Positions 27,406-36,206 of a stretch of 43,623 bases of DNA are shown here, piece by piece (the stretch's first letter is position 1; every line of letters begins with the position of its first letter). A model generated the notes under the pieces. That model saw only the letters and a program-made list of their open reading frames with translations. It made no database searches and was not told the origin of the DNA. The position numbers and the translations under genes are program-made. This DNA is from DASXRA01 sp036506155 (GTDB taxonomy: Bacteria > Actinomycetota > Actinomycetes > Mycobacteriales > Jatrophihabitantaceae). Location: contig DASXSF010000103.1 of NCBI GenBank assembly GCA_036506155.1, positions 1 through 43,623 of the forward strand. The letters are read 5' to 3'.

Positions 27406-28671
27406 TCATGCCGCCGGCTCCTCGCTGCGCTGGTCCGGCTCGATGGCGACCGACCGGGTCAGCAGGTGCCCGACCGCGGCGCGCGCGTCGTGGCGCGCGC
27501 CGTCGATCAACCCTGAGTCGCGTCGGTGCTGGAAGCGCTGGCCGACGACGTACACGCCAGGCGCTGGAGTGACGCCCCGGTACTGCCGGATCGTGCCGTC
27601 CGGGTCGATGATCGGCAGCCGGAGCCAGGGGGCGGCGGCGCGCTAACCGGCGGCGATCAGGACGGTGCCGATTCCCGCACGGGAGAGGCGCAAGCTCAGC
27701 GTCGGTGCCGGTGGGTCGAACGGCCGTGGCCGGTGCGCCGGCAGGACCTCGTCGGTGAGTCCGGTGCGAGCTATGTGCTCGTCAACGGTGTTGAGCAGGC
27801 GGTACATCTTGTCGTCTGCCATGGCGGCGTTCTGAGCCAGGTCGGCCCGGAATCGCACTCGACCCCGCTCCAGCCCGTCTAAGCGTCCGACCAACCGGAC
27901 GCCGCGCGCCTGCAACCCGACCAGATCGACGTCGTGTTCGTCGTGCTCCGCTCCGCTGCCGATCAACTGCAGCGATGGTTCACCCCGGGCCGTCGAGGTG
28001 TCCGGAACGTCATCGATGGTGCGCGCGAGCCGGCCGGTTCGTTCCAGCCACCAGAAGATGTCCATGCCGCGGTAGCGGCGCGGCACCCTCGTGTGCCGGC
28101 CGGCGGCGACGACGACCTCGCGCCCCGCGCGATTGAGTTCGTCGGCGATCTGCGTGCCCGAGGAGGAGGCGCCGACGACCAGCACGCCGCCGGGCGCCAG
28201 TTGCGCCGGATTGCGGTAGCGATTGGCGGTGAGCACTTCGGCGGCGGCGAGGCCCGCCGGCATGCGTAGCAGGCTGTGCGGGCCGGTGGCGATGACGATG
28301 TGGCGGGCACGCCAGGTGCCGCGGTCGGTGACCACCCGATATCCACCGGACGACGCCCGGCTGAGCTCCAGCACCGTGGTGGCGGGGTGGACCGGCGCAC
28401 CGAAGGCGTCTGCGTAGCGCTCGAGGTACCGCACGAACCGCTCGACACTCATGAACGCGTCAGGGTCGCAGCCGCTGTAGCGGTATGCCGGCAGCCGAGT
28501 CATCCAGTTCGGCGTCAGGAGATTCAGGGAGTCCCAGCGCTCGGTTCGCCAGCGCTCGGCGACCCGGCCGCGCTCGATCACGACATGCTCGCGGCCGCTG
28601 TCGGTGAGCAGTCGGCTCACGGCGAGGCCGGCATGGCCGGCACCGATCACGACGGTGTCGATGGTCTGCAT
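27406..28671 (-). pseudogene. FAD-dependent monooxygenase (CzcO-like) interrupted by an in-frame TAG
   Basis: The first 342 codons encode a flavoprotein: FAD motif VVIGAGHAGLAVSRLL, then SLNLLTPNWMTRLP, NADP motif VLVVGASSSGTQIADEL and IVIATGPHS. A TAG at 27643-27645 follows IAAG. The same frame then continues without interruption for 78 codons to TGA at 27406: PWLRLPIIDPDGTIRQYRG, APGVYVVGQRFQHRRDSG and FMO-like C-terminal residues. The stop falls where the family has GY(R), so TAC to TAG explains it. The intact protein would be about 421 residues. AAAGGA precedes the ATG. It lies downstream of the osmC-like gene on the same strand. Nonsense mutation, base error or, least likely, readthrough. 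Confidence 0.8.
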
Positions 28672-28747
28672 TGCGGTCCTTTCGACGCGCCGACCGGCCG
28701 GACATCGCGGATCAGCTCGGCCGGTCCTGCGGGTGCGTGGTCGGGGG

Positions 28748-29316
28748 TCAGCCGGTGACCACGTCGATGACGACGGGTGTCGGGTTGCTCAAAACGTCAT
28801 AGACGGCGGAACGCTGCCGGGACTGCTCGACGATGCTGCGCAGCGTCGCGTCGTCGGCGTCGCCCTCGACGTGGAAGTGACCTTGATCTGCTCGTAGCCG
28901 TTGCGGACCGAGCCGTCGGACAGCCCGAGAATGCCGAGCAGGTCGATGTCGCCCAGAACCGTGGAGGTGACCTTGGTGAGGTCGACGCCGCGAACGGCTG
29001 CGATATTGGCGACGCCTGCGGTCAGGCAGGCGGCGATCGCGTGCAACAGGTATTCGACCGGCGTCGGACCGTTGTCGGTGCCGACCAGCACCGCGGGGTG
29101 GTCCGCGTCGAGCACGGTCGCGTGCTTGTGCTGCATCTCCTGCATGGCGCCGTAGAACCCCGACAGCGTCGAGCGGTTGTGTGTCCCACTGACCCAGGTG
29201 TTGCTGGCGCGAAACTGGAACTTGGCGATCTCGTGCTGAACCTTGACGGCGTCGAGGGTGGCGAACAGGGTCGCGGTGTCCACGCCGTTGCGAGGGCTCT
29301 CGGTGGTGACGGTCAT
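28748..29316 (-). pseudogene. OsmC-family protein gene with a one-base deletion
   Basis: OsmC-family proteins are thiol-dependent peroxide-detoxifying or related enzymes. From the AGGAGG-preceded ATG the frame reads through TPVEYLLHAIAACLTAG, containing the family cysteine, to YEQIKVT, then loses the fold. In the next frame the end continues FHVEGDADDATLRSIVEQS...SAVYDVLSNPTPVVIDVV to TGA at 28748. Adding one base near 28877 restores a protein of 189 residues ending like other members. I cannot place the first family cysteine with confidence. The gene is divergent from azlC. Confidence 0.75.
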
Positions 29317-29494
29317 TGCCGTCCTCCTAGGCGTTTGTGCGCCGATCGGCTTGACGGCATGACTGTGCGGCAGTCGCTCTCGTGGAGCTTGGAGATCGTG
29401 TGGAGGTTCGCTGGAGATTGGCGCAGCGAGATACTCACGAAATCGCCATCAGGTCGTCATGACTTGGCGCGCGGTTCGGACGAGGCTCGGTGAC

Positions 29495-30220
29495 ATGAGC
29501 ACCGACGGGCACGTCCTACCGGACACCGGCCGCGAGGCGGTCGGCACACCGGGCGTCGCCGGTCCCCGCAGTGACGCCGTTCGCGACGTGCTCGCTGTCG
29601 CACCGGGGATACTGCCGTTCGGCGTCGCGCTCGGCATCGTCATCGCGGCGTCGTCGATGGGTGAGGGCACAGGGCTGCTCGGTGCCCCGCTGGTCTACGC
29701 CGGCAGCGCCCAGCTGACGGCGACCACGATGTTTCAGCAGGGCGCCGGGGCGCTGGCGGTCGTCGGCTCGGCGCTGATCGTGAACGCGCGGCTGTTGCTC
29801 TACGGCGCTTCGCTCGCACCCCGCTTCGCCGCGCAGCCGACCTGGTTCCGGCTCGCGGCCCCACACTTCATCATCGACCAGACCTACCTGTCGGCGCTCG
29901 ACCGGCCGGGCCATGCGGGGCGGCGATTCCGTGCGTACTGGCTGTGGCTCGGTTTGGGCGTCATGGCCGTCTGGTCGGCTGCCGTGGGCATCGGCATGCT
30001 GGTCGGCCCCGTGCTCCCGCCGCTGCCCCACCTGACGCTGGCGGGCACGGCGCTGTTCGTGGGCATGCTCGTACCGCGCATCCGGGATCGGCCGAGCGTC
30101 ATTGCGGCGATCACCGCGGCCACCGTGGCGCCCCTTGCCGCACATTTCGTTCCCCCTGCGGGCGTCGTTGCCGGCGCAGCCGCGGGGATGGCCGCAGCTC
30201 TTGTTACCGGGAGGGCGTGA
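29495..30220 (+). CDS. azlC: AzlC family branched-chain amino acid exporter, large subunit
   Basis: A 241-residue membrane protein. It begins its conserved region with GILPFGVALGIVIAASS, then LVYAGSAQLTATTMF and NARLLLYGASLAP, all AzlC signatures, and has about seven membrane helices. AzlC with the small AzlD subunit exports branched-chain amino acids such as leucine analogues. I take ATG 29495; the frame is open upstream but the N-terminal segment before it is not conserved. The stop is 4 bp before the azlD start. Confidence 0.9.
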   Translation: MSTDGHVLPDTGREAVGTPGVAGPRSDAVRDVLAVAPGILPFGVALGIVIAASSMGEGTGLLGAPLVYAGSAQLTATTMFQQGAGALAVVGSALIVNARLLLYGASLAPRFAAQPTWFRLAAPHFIIDQTYLSALDRPGHAGRRFRAYWLWLGLGVMAVWSAAVGIGMLVGPVLPPLPHLTLAGTALFVGMLVPRIRDRPSVIAAITAATVAPLAAHFVPPAGVVAGAAAGMAAALVTGRA

Positions 30221-30224
30221 TTGC

Positions 30225-30545
30225 ATGGTCGGGCTCGCGCCGATCCTGGTTCTTGCCGCCGCGTGCTGGTTGGTACGCGTGATGTTCATCGTGTTCGTTC
30301 CCGCAGAACGACTGCCGGGGCGCGTCACGGCTGCGCTGGGACACGTGGCACCCGCTGTGCTGGCCGCGCACGTATCACTGGAGCTGGCCGGCCTGGTACC
30401 GGCCGGCGCACCAGCAGCGGGACTCGCGTCTCTGTGTTGCATCGCGGCAATCGCCGCCGTGGCGTACCGGCGGCCGAGTCTGACGGTCAGCGCTGGGCTC
30501 GGCATCGCGTCGGTGCTACTGATCGACCTGGTGCTCGTGCGCTGA
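30225..30545 (+). CDS. azlD: AzlD family small subunit of branched-chain amino acid exporter
   Basis: A 106-residue protein with four membrane helices, matching AzlD in size and in the RVMFIVFVPAERLPGRV and ALGHVAPAVLAA segments. It follows azlC by 4 bp, with GGGAGG inside the azlC end as ribosome site. The pair forms the exporter. Confidence 0.88.
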   Translation: MVGLAPILVLAAACWLVRVMFIVFVPAERLPGRVTAALGHVAPAVLAAHVSLELAGLVPAGAPAAGLASLCCIAAIAAVAYRRPSLTVSAGLGIASVLLIDLVLVR

Positions 30546-30627
30546 CCGTGATATCCGGCGCGCAACTCGGCCAGTCGTATGGATCTGGTTTGTCGGGGCT
30601 CTTGGAGCGCTGTGCGACCATCCTGAC

Positions 30628-32217
30628 GTGGCGTTGGCCTTCGACGATGGCCTCGTTCTCGATACGGCCCGGTTCGAACTGTGTCGAGACGGCCGACCCG
30701 TGCCGATCGAACCGCAGACGTTCGACGTGCTGAGTTATCTCGTGTCGCACCGCGACCGGGTCGTGTCCAAGCAAGAGCTCATGGATGCTGTATGGGGCGG
30801 CCGGTTCGTGACCGAGGCAGCGGTGACGAGCCGCATCAAGCAGGCACGCCGCGCGATGGGCGACGACGGACGCGACCAGAGGCTGATCCGCACGGTGCAC
30901 GGTCGTGGATACCGGTTCGTCGCCGATGTGGACGTTGACATGACCGGCCGGCCGCCGGCTGCTGCGCGCGACCGGACTTCAGCGCGTGAGACCGCGCCGA
31001 TTCGCTACACCGTCAGCGACGGCCTGCATATCGCATACCAGGTGACCGGTGGTGGTGAGCCGGACATCGTGCTGATCCCGGGCTTCGTCTCCCATCTCGA
31101 ACTCGACTGGGCCAATGACCGGCACGCGCACTTCCTCGATGGGCTGGGGTCTCTGGGCCGGTTGATCCGGTTCGACAAGCGCGGAACGGGGATGTCCGAC
31201 CGACCCGTAGGACTGCCTGATCTCGAGACGCGAATGCACGACGTCCTCGCCGTGATGGATGCGGTGGGCTCGCGGCGCGCCGTTCTGTGCGGGTATTCCG
31301 AGGGCGGCCCGATGGCCATACTGATGGCGGCTACCCATCCGGAGCGGGTGTCCTCACTCGTGCTGTACGGGAGTTATGCCAAGCGCACGAGGGGCGACGG
31401 ATACCCATGGGCGCAGACCGATGAGGAGCGGCGCAGCTATACCGACCGGCTGATCGACAGTTGGGACTGGGAGGCCGATCTTCGGATGCGCTGCCCTTCA
31501 GGCGATCCGCAGATGCAGCGGTGGTGGGCACAACGCATGCGCGCCGCGGCAACGCCGTCCACGATCCGTGCACTGATGGACATGAACTCCGCGGTCGACG
31601 TTCGCGACGTGCTCGGAGCGGTTCGCGTGCCGACCCTGGTCCTGCATCGCACCGGCGATGCGCTGTTCAAGGTCGGGGAAGCGCGCTACCTCGCGGACCA
31701 CATACCGTCGGCGAGGCTGCAGTTGCTCGAGGGCGCCGATCATCTCGTGTCCGGGGATCCCGACCAGATCCTCGGCCAGATCGAGCCTTTCGTGAGGACA
31801 CTGCGGCCGAATGCCCCGGAGCCACTTTCACTCGCAGCCATCGTCGCAGCTGCCGGCGAATCGCAGATGCAGGTCATCGACGATCTGGTCGCGGCAGGGG
31901 CTCGCGACCGGGCGACGCCGTCGGGCCGGCGGGTTGCCCTTTTCGATGGACCGGCCACGGCAGTGCGATGCGGGCTCGCGAGCCTGCGCGATAGCGCCCG
32001 CCTGGGCGTGGCGATCGCAGAGGTACCGCGGGACTCGACGTCGGTGGACGGCCCAGGGGTGCGGCACGCCGAGCGAATCGCCGACGCCGCAGGTGAGGGT
32101 GAGTTGTGGGTCTCCGCCACAGCCGGAATCCTCCTTGCGGGCAGTGGCGTGCGGCTGCTGCCGGTTCCATCCGAAGACGAGACCGCAGGGCAGCCCCTGC
32201 TTCGCGTCGTGACATGA
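30628..32217 (+). CDS. fusion: winged-helix DNA-binding domain, alpha/beta hydrolase, partial class III nucleotide cyclase domain
   Basis: A 529-residue protein with three parts. Residues 1-105 are an OmpR/PhoB-type winged helix (VVSKQELMDAVWGG, then IRTVHGRGYRF) with no receiver domain. Residues 125-393 are an alpha/beta hydrolase with Ser224 in GYSEGG, Asp344 and His372 as probable triad. Residues 425-510 resemble the second half of a class III adenylyl/guanylyl cyclase (LFDGPATAVRCGLAS, then VRHAERIADAAGEGELWVS and AGSGVRLLP), but the metal-binding aspartate half is absent, so it should not make cAMP. It could act as a ligand- or substrate-gated transcription regulator (inference). GTG start at 30628. 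No partner gene is coupled. Confidence 0.85.
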   Translation: MALAFDDGLVLDTARFELCRDGRPVPIEPQTFDVLSYLVSHRDRVVSKQELMDAVWGGRFVTEAAVTSRIKQARRAMGDDGRDQRLIRTVHGRGYRFVADVDVDMTGRPPAAARDRTSARETAPIRYTVSDGLHIAYQVTGGGEPDIVLIPGFVSHLELDWANDRHAHFLDGLGSLGRLIRFDKRGTGMSDRPVGLPDLETRMHDVLAVMDAVGSRRAVLCGYSEGGPMAILMAATHPERVSSLVLYGSYAKRTRGDGYPWAQTDEERRSYTDRLIDSWDWEADLRMRCPSGDPQMQRWWAQRMRAAATPSTIRALMDMNSAVDVRDVLGAVRVPTLVLHRTGDALFKVGEARYLADHIPSARLQLLEGADHLVSGDPDQILGQIEPFVRTLRPNAPEPLSLAAIVAAAGESQMQVIDDLVAAGARDRATPSGRRVALFDGPATAVRCGLASLRDSARLGVAIAEVPRDSTSVDGPGVRHAERIADAAGEGELWVSATAGILLAGSGVRLLPVPSEDETAGQPLLRVVT

Positions 32218-32228
32218 CCGCGAGCTTC

Positions 32229-32450
32229 TTATGCGCGCCCGTTGAGCTCTGCCGCGTGCAGGCGGGTCGACCGTGCCGCACGCTTTGCCTGCTCTGATCG
32301 TGTGCCGTAGCGGTGTCTGATCGCGGCGAATTGGTCGGCGCGATCGCGGCGGCGTTGTTGTGGAGTGGGTGCTGCGTTGGCTAGTGCGCGCTCGGGATTG
32401 AGATTGAGCGTTCGCAGCACCAAGGAGGTGATCTGGTGCGGCCCGATCAT
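32229..32450 (-). CDS. small hypothetical protein
   Basis: 73 basic residues with no recognised family, ending 12 bp from the converging fusion gene. Support: GGAGG six bases before the ATG and a helical C-terminal half (RRRDRADQFAAIRHRYG). Against: no homology known to me and Arg-rich composition of the kind chance frames have in GC-rich DNA. Confidence 0.35.
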   Translation of the reverse strand: MIGPHQITSLVLRTLNLNPERALANAAPTPQQRRRDRADQFAAIRHRYGTRSEQAKRAARSTRLHAAELNGRA

Positions 32451-32643
32451 GGGCGTCCTCCGGGATGGCGTATGGCAGCCGATCGGCGTCGCAGCGCTGG
32501 GCTGGACCAGCCGGCCGCACCTTGCACGGATTAGCTCGGTGTGGCGCGTCCCGCGGCGGGGGAAGTGCGTCTTCCAGCACCGGGGACCTGGGGTTGCGTC
32601 GGCGACGGTTCTCGCTGGGCGCCGAGTCGCGGCAGCGGACGAC

Positions 32644-32874
32644 TCAGGCGGGGTGCCGCCCGGGTCTTTGGTTGGCCAGCCGTCGGCGGGCCGCCTGCTC
32701 GACCAGTACGGGCACGAAGTCTCGAACCGGGCTGTTGTCCAACTGGTGGTATTTGCGGTAAACCGCTTGGTGCACCTCGTCCGGCGTCAGTTCCGGGAAT
32801 CGGCGAGTCAGCCTGATCGCGACCGCGCGGATCGCGTCTTCTTCGGCCGGCTCATGACCCGATCGATGGATCAT
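32644..32874 (-). CDS. three-helix-bundle dimerization domain protein
   Basis: A 76-residue protein from the ATG at 32874 (GGAAGGA upstream), or 90 residues from 32916. The sequence AVAIRLTRRFPELTPDEVHQ followed by PVRDFVPVLVEQAARRRL matches a small three-helix dimerization domain widespread in actinobacteria, often as stand-alone proteins of unknown function. Its neighbours give no further clue. Confidence 0.7.
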   Translation of the reverse strand: MIHRSGHEPAEEDAIRAVAIRLTRRFPELTPDEVHQAVYRKYHQLDNSPVRDFVPVLVEQAARRRLANQRPGRHPA

Positions 32875-33201
32875 CGCGTCAATCCTTCCGAGCCGATAAG
32901 CAACTCTCGGGGGCATCTACTCTGATTAGTCGAGTACGTCCGGGCTCGGCTGTCAAGGCTTCGGTGCTGCCGGCGAGCAGGATGCGGCCGGTCCGGTCGG
33001 TGTTTGGCCTGCGCGCTCGGGCCGTTTGGACCTCGACGCGACGGCCGCGCCCCCCAGTTGTTCGCGACCGCCGCGTCGAGGTGAACCGCTACTCGACCTA
33101 GTCCTGTCCCGGCGAAGTGCGGTCGATCGCACTCGACGAAGTAGATCGGCGGCGCTTGTCATCGTGTGATGTCTGTGGGGGCGACCGCATCGGGTGTTTC
33201 C

Positions 33202-35952
33202 CTACATCGGTGCGGCTGCCGCCGCCATGTGTCGGCCGAGTTCCGCGCGTGTCCGGATCCCGAGTTTGCGATAGGCGCGGGCCAGACTTGCCTCAATGGT
33301 CTTGGCGCTGACGCACAGCGTGGCGGCCACCTCACGATTCGTGAGACCGGACGCGGCGAGCGAAGCGATCTGTGCCTCCCGAGCGGTGAGTCGGTCGGCG
33401 GCGCCGGGCCGGTTACCCAGCCGGTCGAGCTCGGCTCGGGCCTGCGCTGCCCATTGCGCGGCGGCAACGTCGTCGAACAGATGCGCCGCCTCTTCGAAGG
33501 ATGCCCGGGCCAGGCGGCGTTCGTTGCGGCGGCGCCGGAGCCGGCCCTCGACCAGGCATGTCCGGGCCTGCTCGAAGCGCGCTTCGGCGAATTCGGCGTA
33601 GACGGCACCGGCACGGTCGTAAGCGCCGAGCGCCTTGTCGAGCTCGCCGCGTGCGGCGAGCAGCAGTCCCTGGCTATGGAGAGCGAGTGCCGCGGTCCAC
33701 TCGCCGCCAGGGCGCCGGCCGTTCGCGGCAAGCCGCTCGACGATGGGCTCGGCCTGGTCGAGCCGGCCCAGGGCGATCAGCGCCTCGGCGGCGTCGGCGT
33801 ACACCGTGGCGAGCTCAGCCATCGACGCATCCGCCAGCTGCTCGGCTGCCGGCACCAGATACTCGACAGCCCCGGCGGGGTTGCCGACCGAGAGCTCGAA
33901 GCGGCCCAGCGCCGCCACGACGTAGAGGCTCGCGCCGGCGAACTGGGACCGGGCCAGCGCGTCGAGCGCGCTGCTCGCGCGTGAGCGGACCTCATCGACT
34001 CGGCCCTGCCACGCCGCGGCGACGACGTTCATCGCCGTCGCGAGTGCCGGCAGGGTGTCACCACCGGACATGTGCGCTCGTTCGGTCATGTCGGCGACAT
34101 GCCGCTGCGCGGCTTCGCTGTCGCCACACCATAACGCGGTCATGACGAGATGGGCCAGGACGAACCACAGGTCGCTCTCGGCGCCGCGTTCGACGCAGCG
34201 CCCGTACACGCCGACCAACCCGGCACGGGCCCGGTCGAGCCGATGCGTCCACTCGTATACGACAGCGGCATTCAGTGACGGCCACATGACGGCGTGACTG
34301 CGGCGACCGGGATCCTCGAGCGCCAACCCGCGGTCGAGGCATTGCTCGTCGAGCCCTTGGCCCAGCAAGTAGTGGCCCATGGCCCACCCGGCCAGGGCTT
34401 CTGCGAGCAGCCCGTCATCGCCGGACCGTTCGGCCTCGGCCTTCGCGATCGCCGCGTAGGAAAGCACATCGGCAAAACGACCGGCGTTGGACACTGCCAT
34501 GCCCAGCTCCAGTGCGATCGATGCGCGCATCCCGGGGTTATCCCCAGCCTCCCTCAGCGCCTGCTCGAGCAGCGCGATGCCGCGGGCGTAATCCTCTCCC
34601 TCGTAGACGAGCGTCCCCAGCGCTGCGAGTGCGTCGGCGCGGAGCTCGCCCGGGCCGACCTCGGCAAGAACGCCCTCAAGCAACTGCTTCGCCCGAGTGG
34701 CGTCGCCCGCGTCAAAGTGGTCGTGCGCGGCACGTACGCATAGCGCCGGATCGGGCGCGCCGAGCCGGATGGCCAACTCCGCCAGCTCTGCCGCCGCGGA
34801 GGAGGCGCCGCGACGGCGCGCGTGGTCGGCTGCGGCGTCGAGGGCGCGCAACGTCTCCGGCGCGGGGCTGGTCGCGGCCAGGGCAAGATGGCGAGCCCGC
34901 TCCTCTACGTGATCGACGACCTCGCTCAGGGTGCGGTGCGCCATCCGCTGCTGCCTCGGTGACGCGCTGTCGTAGACGGCGCTCGCCCACAGCGGATGTG
35001 TGAAGCGCGCCCGGCCGGCCGATATCTCGATCAAGCCGCTGTCTTCGGCCGCCGCCAGGCGCTCCACGACGTGGTTCTGGCGGCACGCTCGCTCGATCAG
35101 CTCGATCCGTGGGTCGGCCGCCGCGCTGGCCAGGACCAATACCTCGCGGACCGGCGCGGCCAGCGCGTCGACCTGACCCGCTACGAGCTGCTTGAGCCCG
35201 GTCGGAAGAACGTCCACGCTCGTCGCCGCGGGGGGCAGCGCTCGTGCGATCCGGAGCGCGAAGAACGGGTTGCCGCCCGATCGCTCGGCGATGCGGATCA
35301 CGGTCGGCCGCGAGAACGCGCGTCCCGTCGCCCCGTGCAGCACCTGGTGCAGCGCGCCGACGCCCAATGGCCCGACCTGGACGCAGCGCAGCCGAGTCTC
35401 GTCGGCGGGACACAGTGTGCCGTGCATATCGGGCATCCGGTCAGCGCGTTCCGCCGTCAGCACCGCCAGCGGTCCGCGGGCGCGCCGTGTCGCGTACCCG
35501 ACGACGCGGCGCGTCGGCTCGTCGAGCCACTGGAGGTCGTCGATCGCCACGAGTACCGGCCCCACCGCCGTCAGACGATCGAACACCGACAGCATGCCGG
35601 CGGCCACCGCGCGCGGATCGGGCGGCGGGTCGCCTTCGGCGCCGCGCAGCAACGCCGCGTCCAGAGCACGCCGCTGCTGTCCGGGGAGATCGTCGAGCAC
35701 CGCGTTATCAACGTCCACCAACAAATCCGTCAGTCCGGCATAGGTCAATCGGATCTCAGCGATCGCGGGCCGGCACTGCAGCACCGTATGACCACCCGAG
35801 TCAGCAGCAACTACGCCTGCCGCCCATATCGTGCTCTTACCGATGCCGGCCTGGCCCCACAGTGCCAGCGTCGCCGGGCCCGCACGCACGCCGTCGAGCA
35901 GGCCCTGAACTGCAGCCTGCTCCGGCCCTCGTCCGACAATGGCGCCCGCCAC
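33202..35952 (-). CDS. LAL-type LuxR transcriptional regulator next to the hydrogenase operon
   Basis: About 916 residues. ATPase domain beginning VAGAIVGRGPEQAAV with Walker A GQAGIGKS at 33-40 and a Walker B-like LVAIDDLQWLD; long TPR-like helical middle; LuxR helix-turn-helix at the C-terminus (LTAREAQIASLAASGLTNREVA). I chose GTG 35952 because it directly precedes the conserved VGR motif and leaves room for promoters; the frame is open to a GTG at 36057, which would overlap a DosR-like site. It is divergent from the hydrogenase operon, whose first ribosome site is only about 150 bp away, so it may regulate the operon (inference). Confidence 0.85.
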   Translation of the reverse strand: MAGAIVGRGPEQAAVQGLLDGVRAGPATLALWGQAGIGKSTIWAAGVVAADSGGHTVLQCRPAIAEIRLTYAGLTDLLVDVDNAVLDDLPGQQRRALDAALLRGAEGDPPPDPRAVAAGMLSVFDRLTAVGPVLVAIDDLQWLDEPTRRVVGYATRRARGPLAVLTAERADRMPDMHGTLCPADETRLRCVQVGPLGVGALHQVLHGATGRAFSRPTVIRIAERSGGNPFFALRIARALPPAATSVDVLPTGLKQLVAGQVDALAAPVREVLVLASAAADPRIELIERACRQNHVVERLAAAEDSGLIEISAGRARFTHPLWASAVYDSASPRQQRMAHRTLSEVVDHVEERARHLALAATSPAPETLRALDAAADHARRRGASSAAAELAELAIRLGAPDPALCVRAAHDHFDAGDATRAKQLLEGVLAEVGPGELRADALAALGTLVYEGEDYARGIALLEQALREAGDNPGMRASIALELGMAVSNAGRFADVLSYAAIAKAEAERSGDDGLLAEALAGWAMGHYLLGQGLDEQCLDRGLALEDPGRRSHAVMWPSLNAAVVYEWTHRLDRARAGLVGVYGRCVERGAESDLWFVLAHLVMTALWCGDSEAAQRHVADMTERAHMSGGDTLPALATAMNVVAAAWQGRVDEVRSRASSALDALARSQFAGASLYVVAALGRFELSVGNPAGAVEYLVPAAEQLADASMAELATVYADAAEALIALGRLDQAEPIVERLAANGRRPGGEWTAALALHSQGLLLAARGELDKALGAYDRAGAVYAEFAEARFEQARTCLVEGRLRRRRNERRLARASFEEAAHLFDDVAAAQWAAQARAELDRLGNRPGAADRLTAREAQIASLAASGLTNREVAATLCVSAKTIEASLARAYRKLGIRTRAELGRHMAAAAAPM

Positions 35953-36043
35953 GGATCGGATGCTAACAACACACCCCGCCCAGCCGAGTGCCGAACAGGC
36001 ACCCGGGCTGATGACAGACCCGTGGCACCTTGCTGTCGTTTCC

Positions 36044-36057
36044 GGGACGTTCGGCAC
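36044..36057. promoter_or_regulatory. weak DosR-like site upstream of the hydrogenase operon
   Basis: GGGAC-GTTC-GGCAC: the left half matches the DosR half-site and the right half matches in 3 of 5. It lies 60 bp before the first operon start at 36117. The 13-mer CGGGACGTTCGGC here recurs at 41022 beyond the other end of the operon. Confidence 0.4.
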
Positions 36058-36116
36058 TGTGCGGACGCCGGCCCGGCCGGGAGGCTGGAATACAGAGGAG
36101 CGCGAGGGAGGTCAGT

Positions 36117-36206
36117 GTGGACGACCTGCACGGGGCGCTCGCGGCCGCGGTCGGCGCAGGGCACGCGTTCGGTGCGCAGCTGCGCGGTCGCGGGTACCGG
36201 TTGTGA
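36117..36206 (+). CDS. possible 29-residue leader peptide of the hydrogenase operon
   Basis: A GTG (36117) preceded by GAGGGAGG starts a 29-residue frame (VDDLHGALAAAVGAGHAFG then QLRGRGYRL) that ends in a TGA at 36204 overlapping the GTG start of the next gene. The ribosome site is the best in the area while the next gene has none of its own, so coupling from this peptide could set expression. No known peptide family. Confidence 0.45.
   Translation: MDDLHGALAAAVGAGHAFGAQLRGRGYRL

Noticed and set aside
31828..32580. 250-codon minus-strand frame overlapping the fusion gene and the small hypothetical gene
   Set aside because: Pro/Arg/Ala-rich with no motif and overlaps a better supported gene on the other strand.
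32917..33201. Gene in the gap before the second LAL regulator (minus-strand frame 32953-33162)
   Set aside because: Arg/Pro/Ser-rich, no ribosome site, no family; I see nothing else in this gap.
35953..36057. N-terminal extension of the second LAL regulator to the GTG at 36057
   Set aside because: The extra 35 residues are not like the family, lack a ribosome site and would cover the promoter region of the divergent operon.
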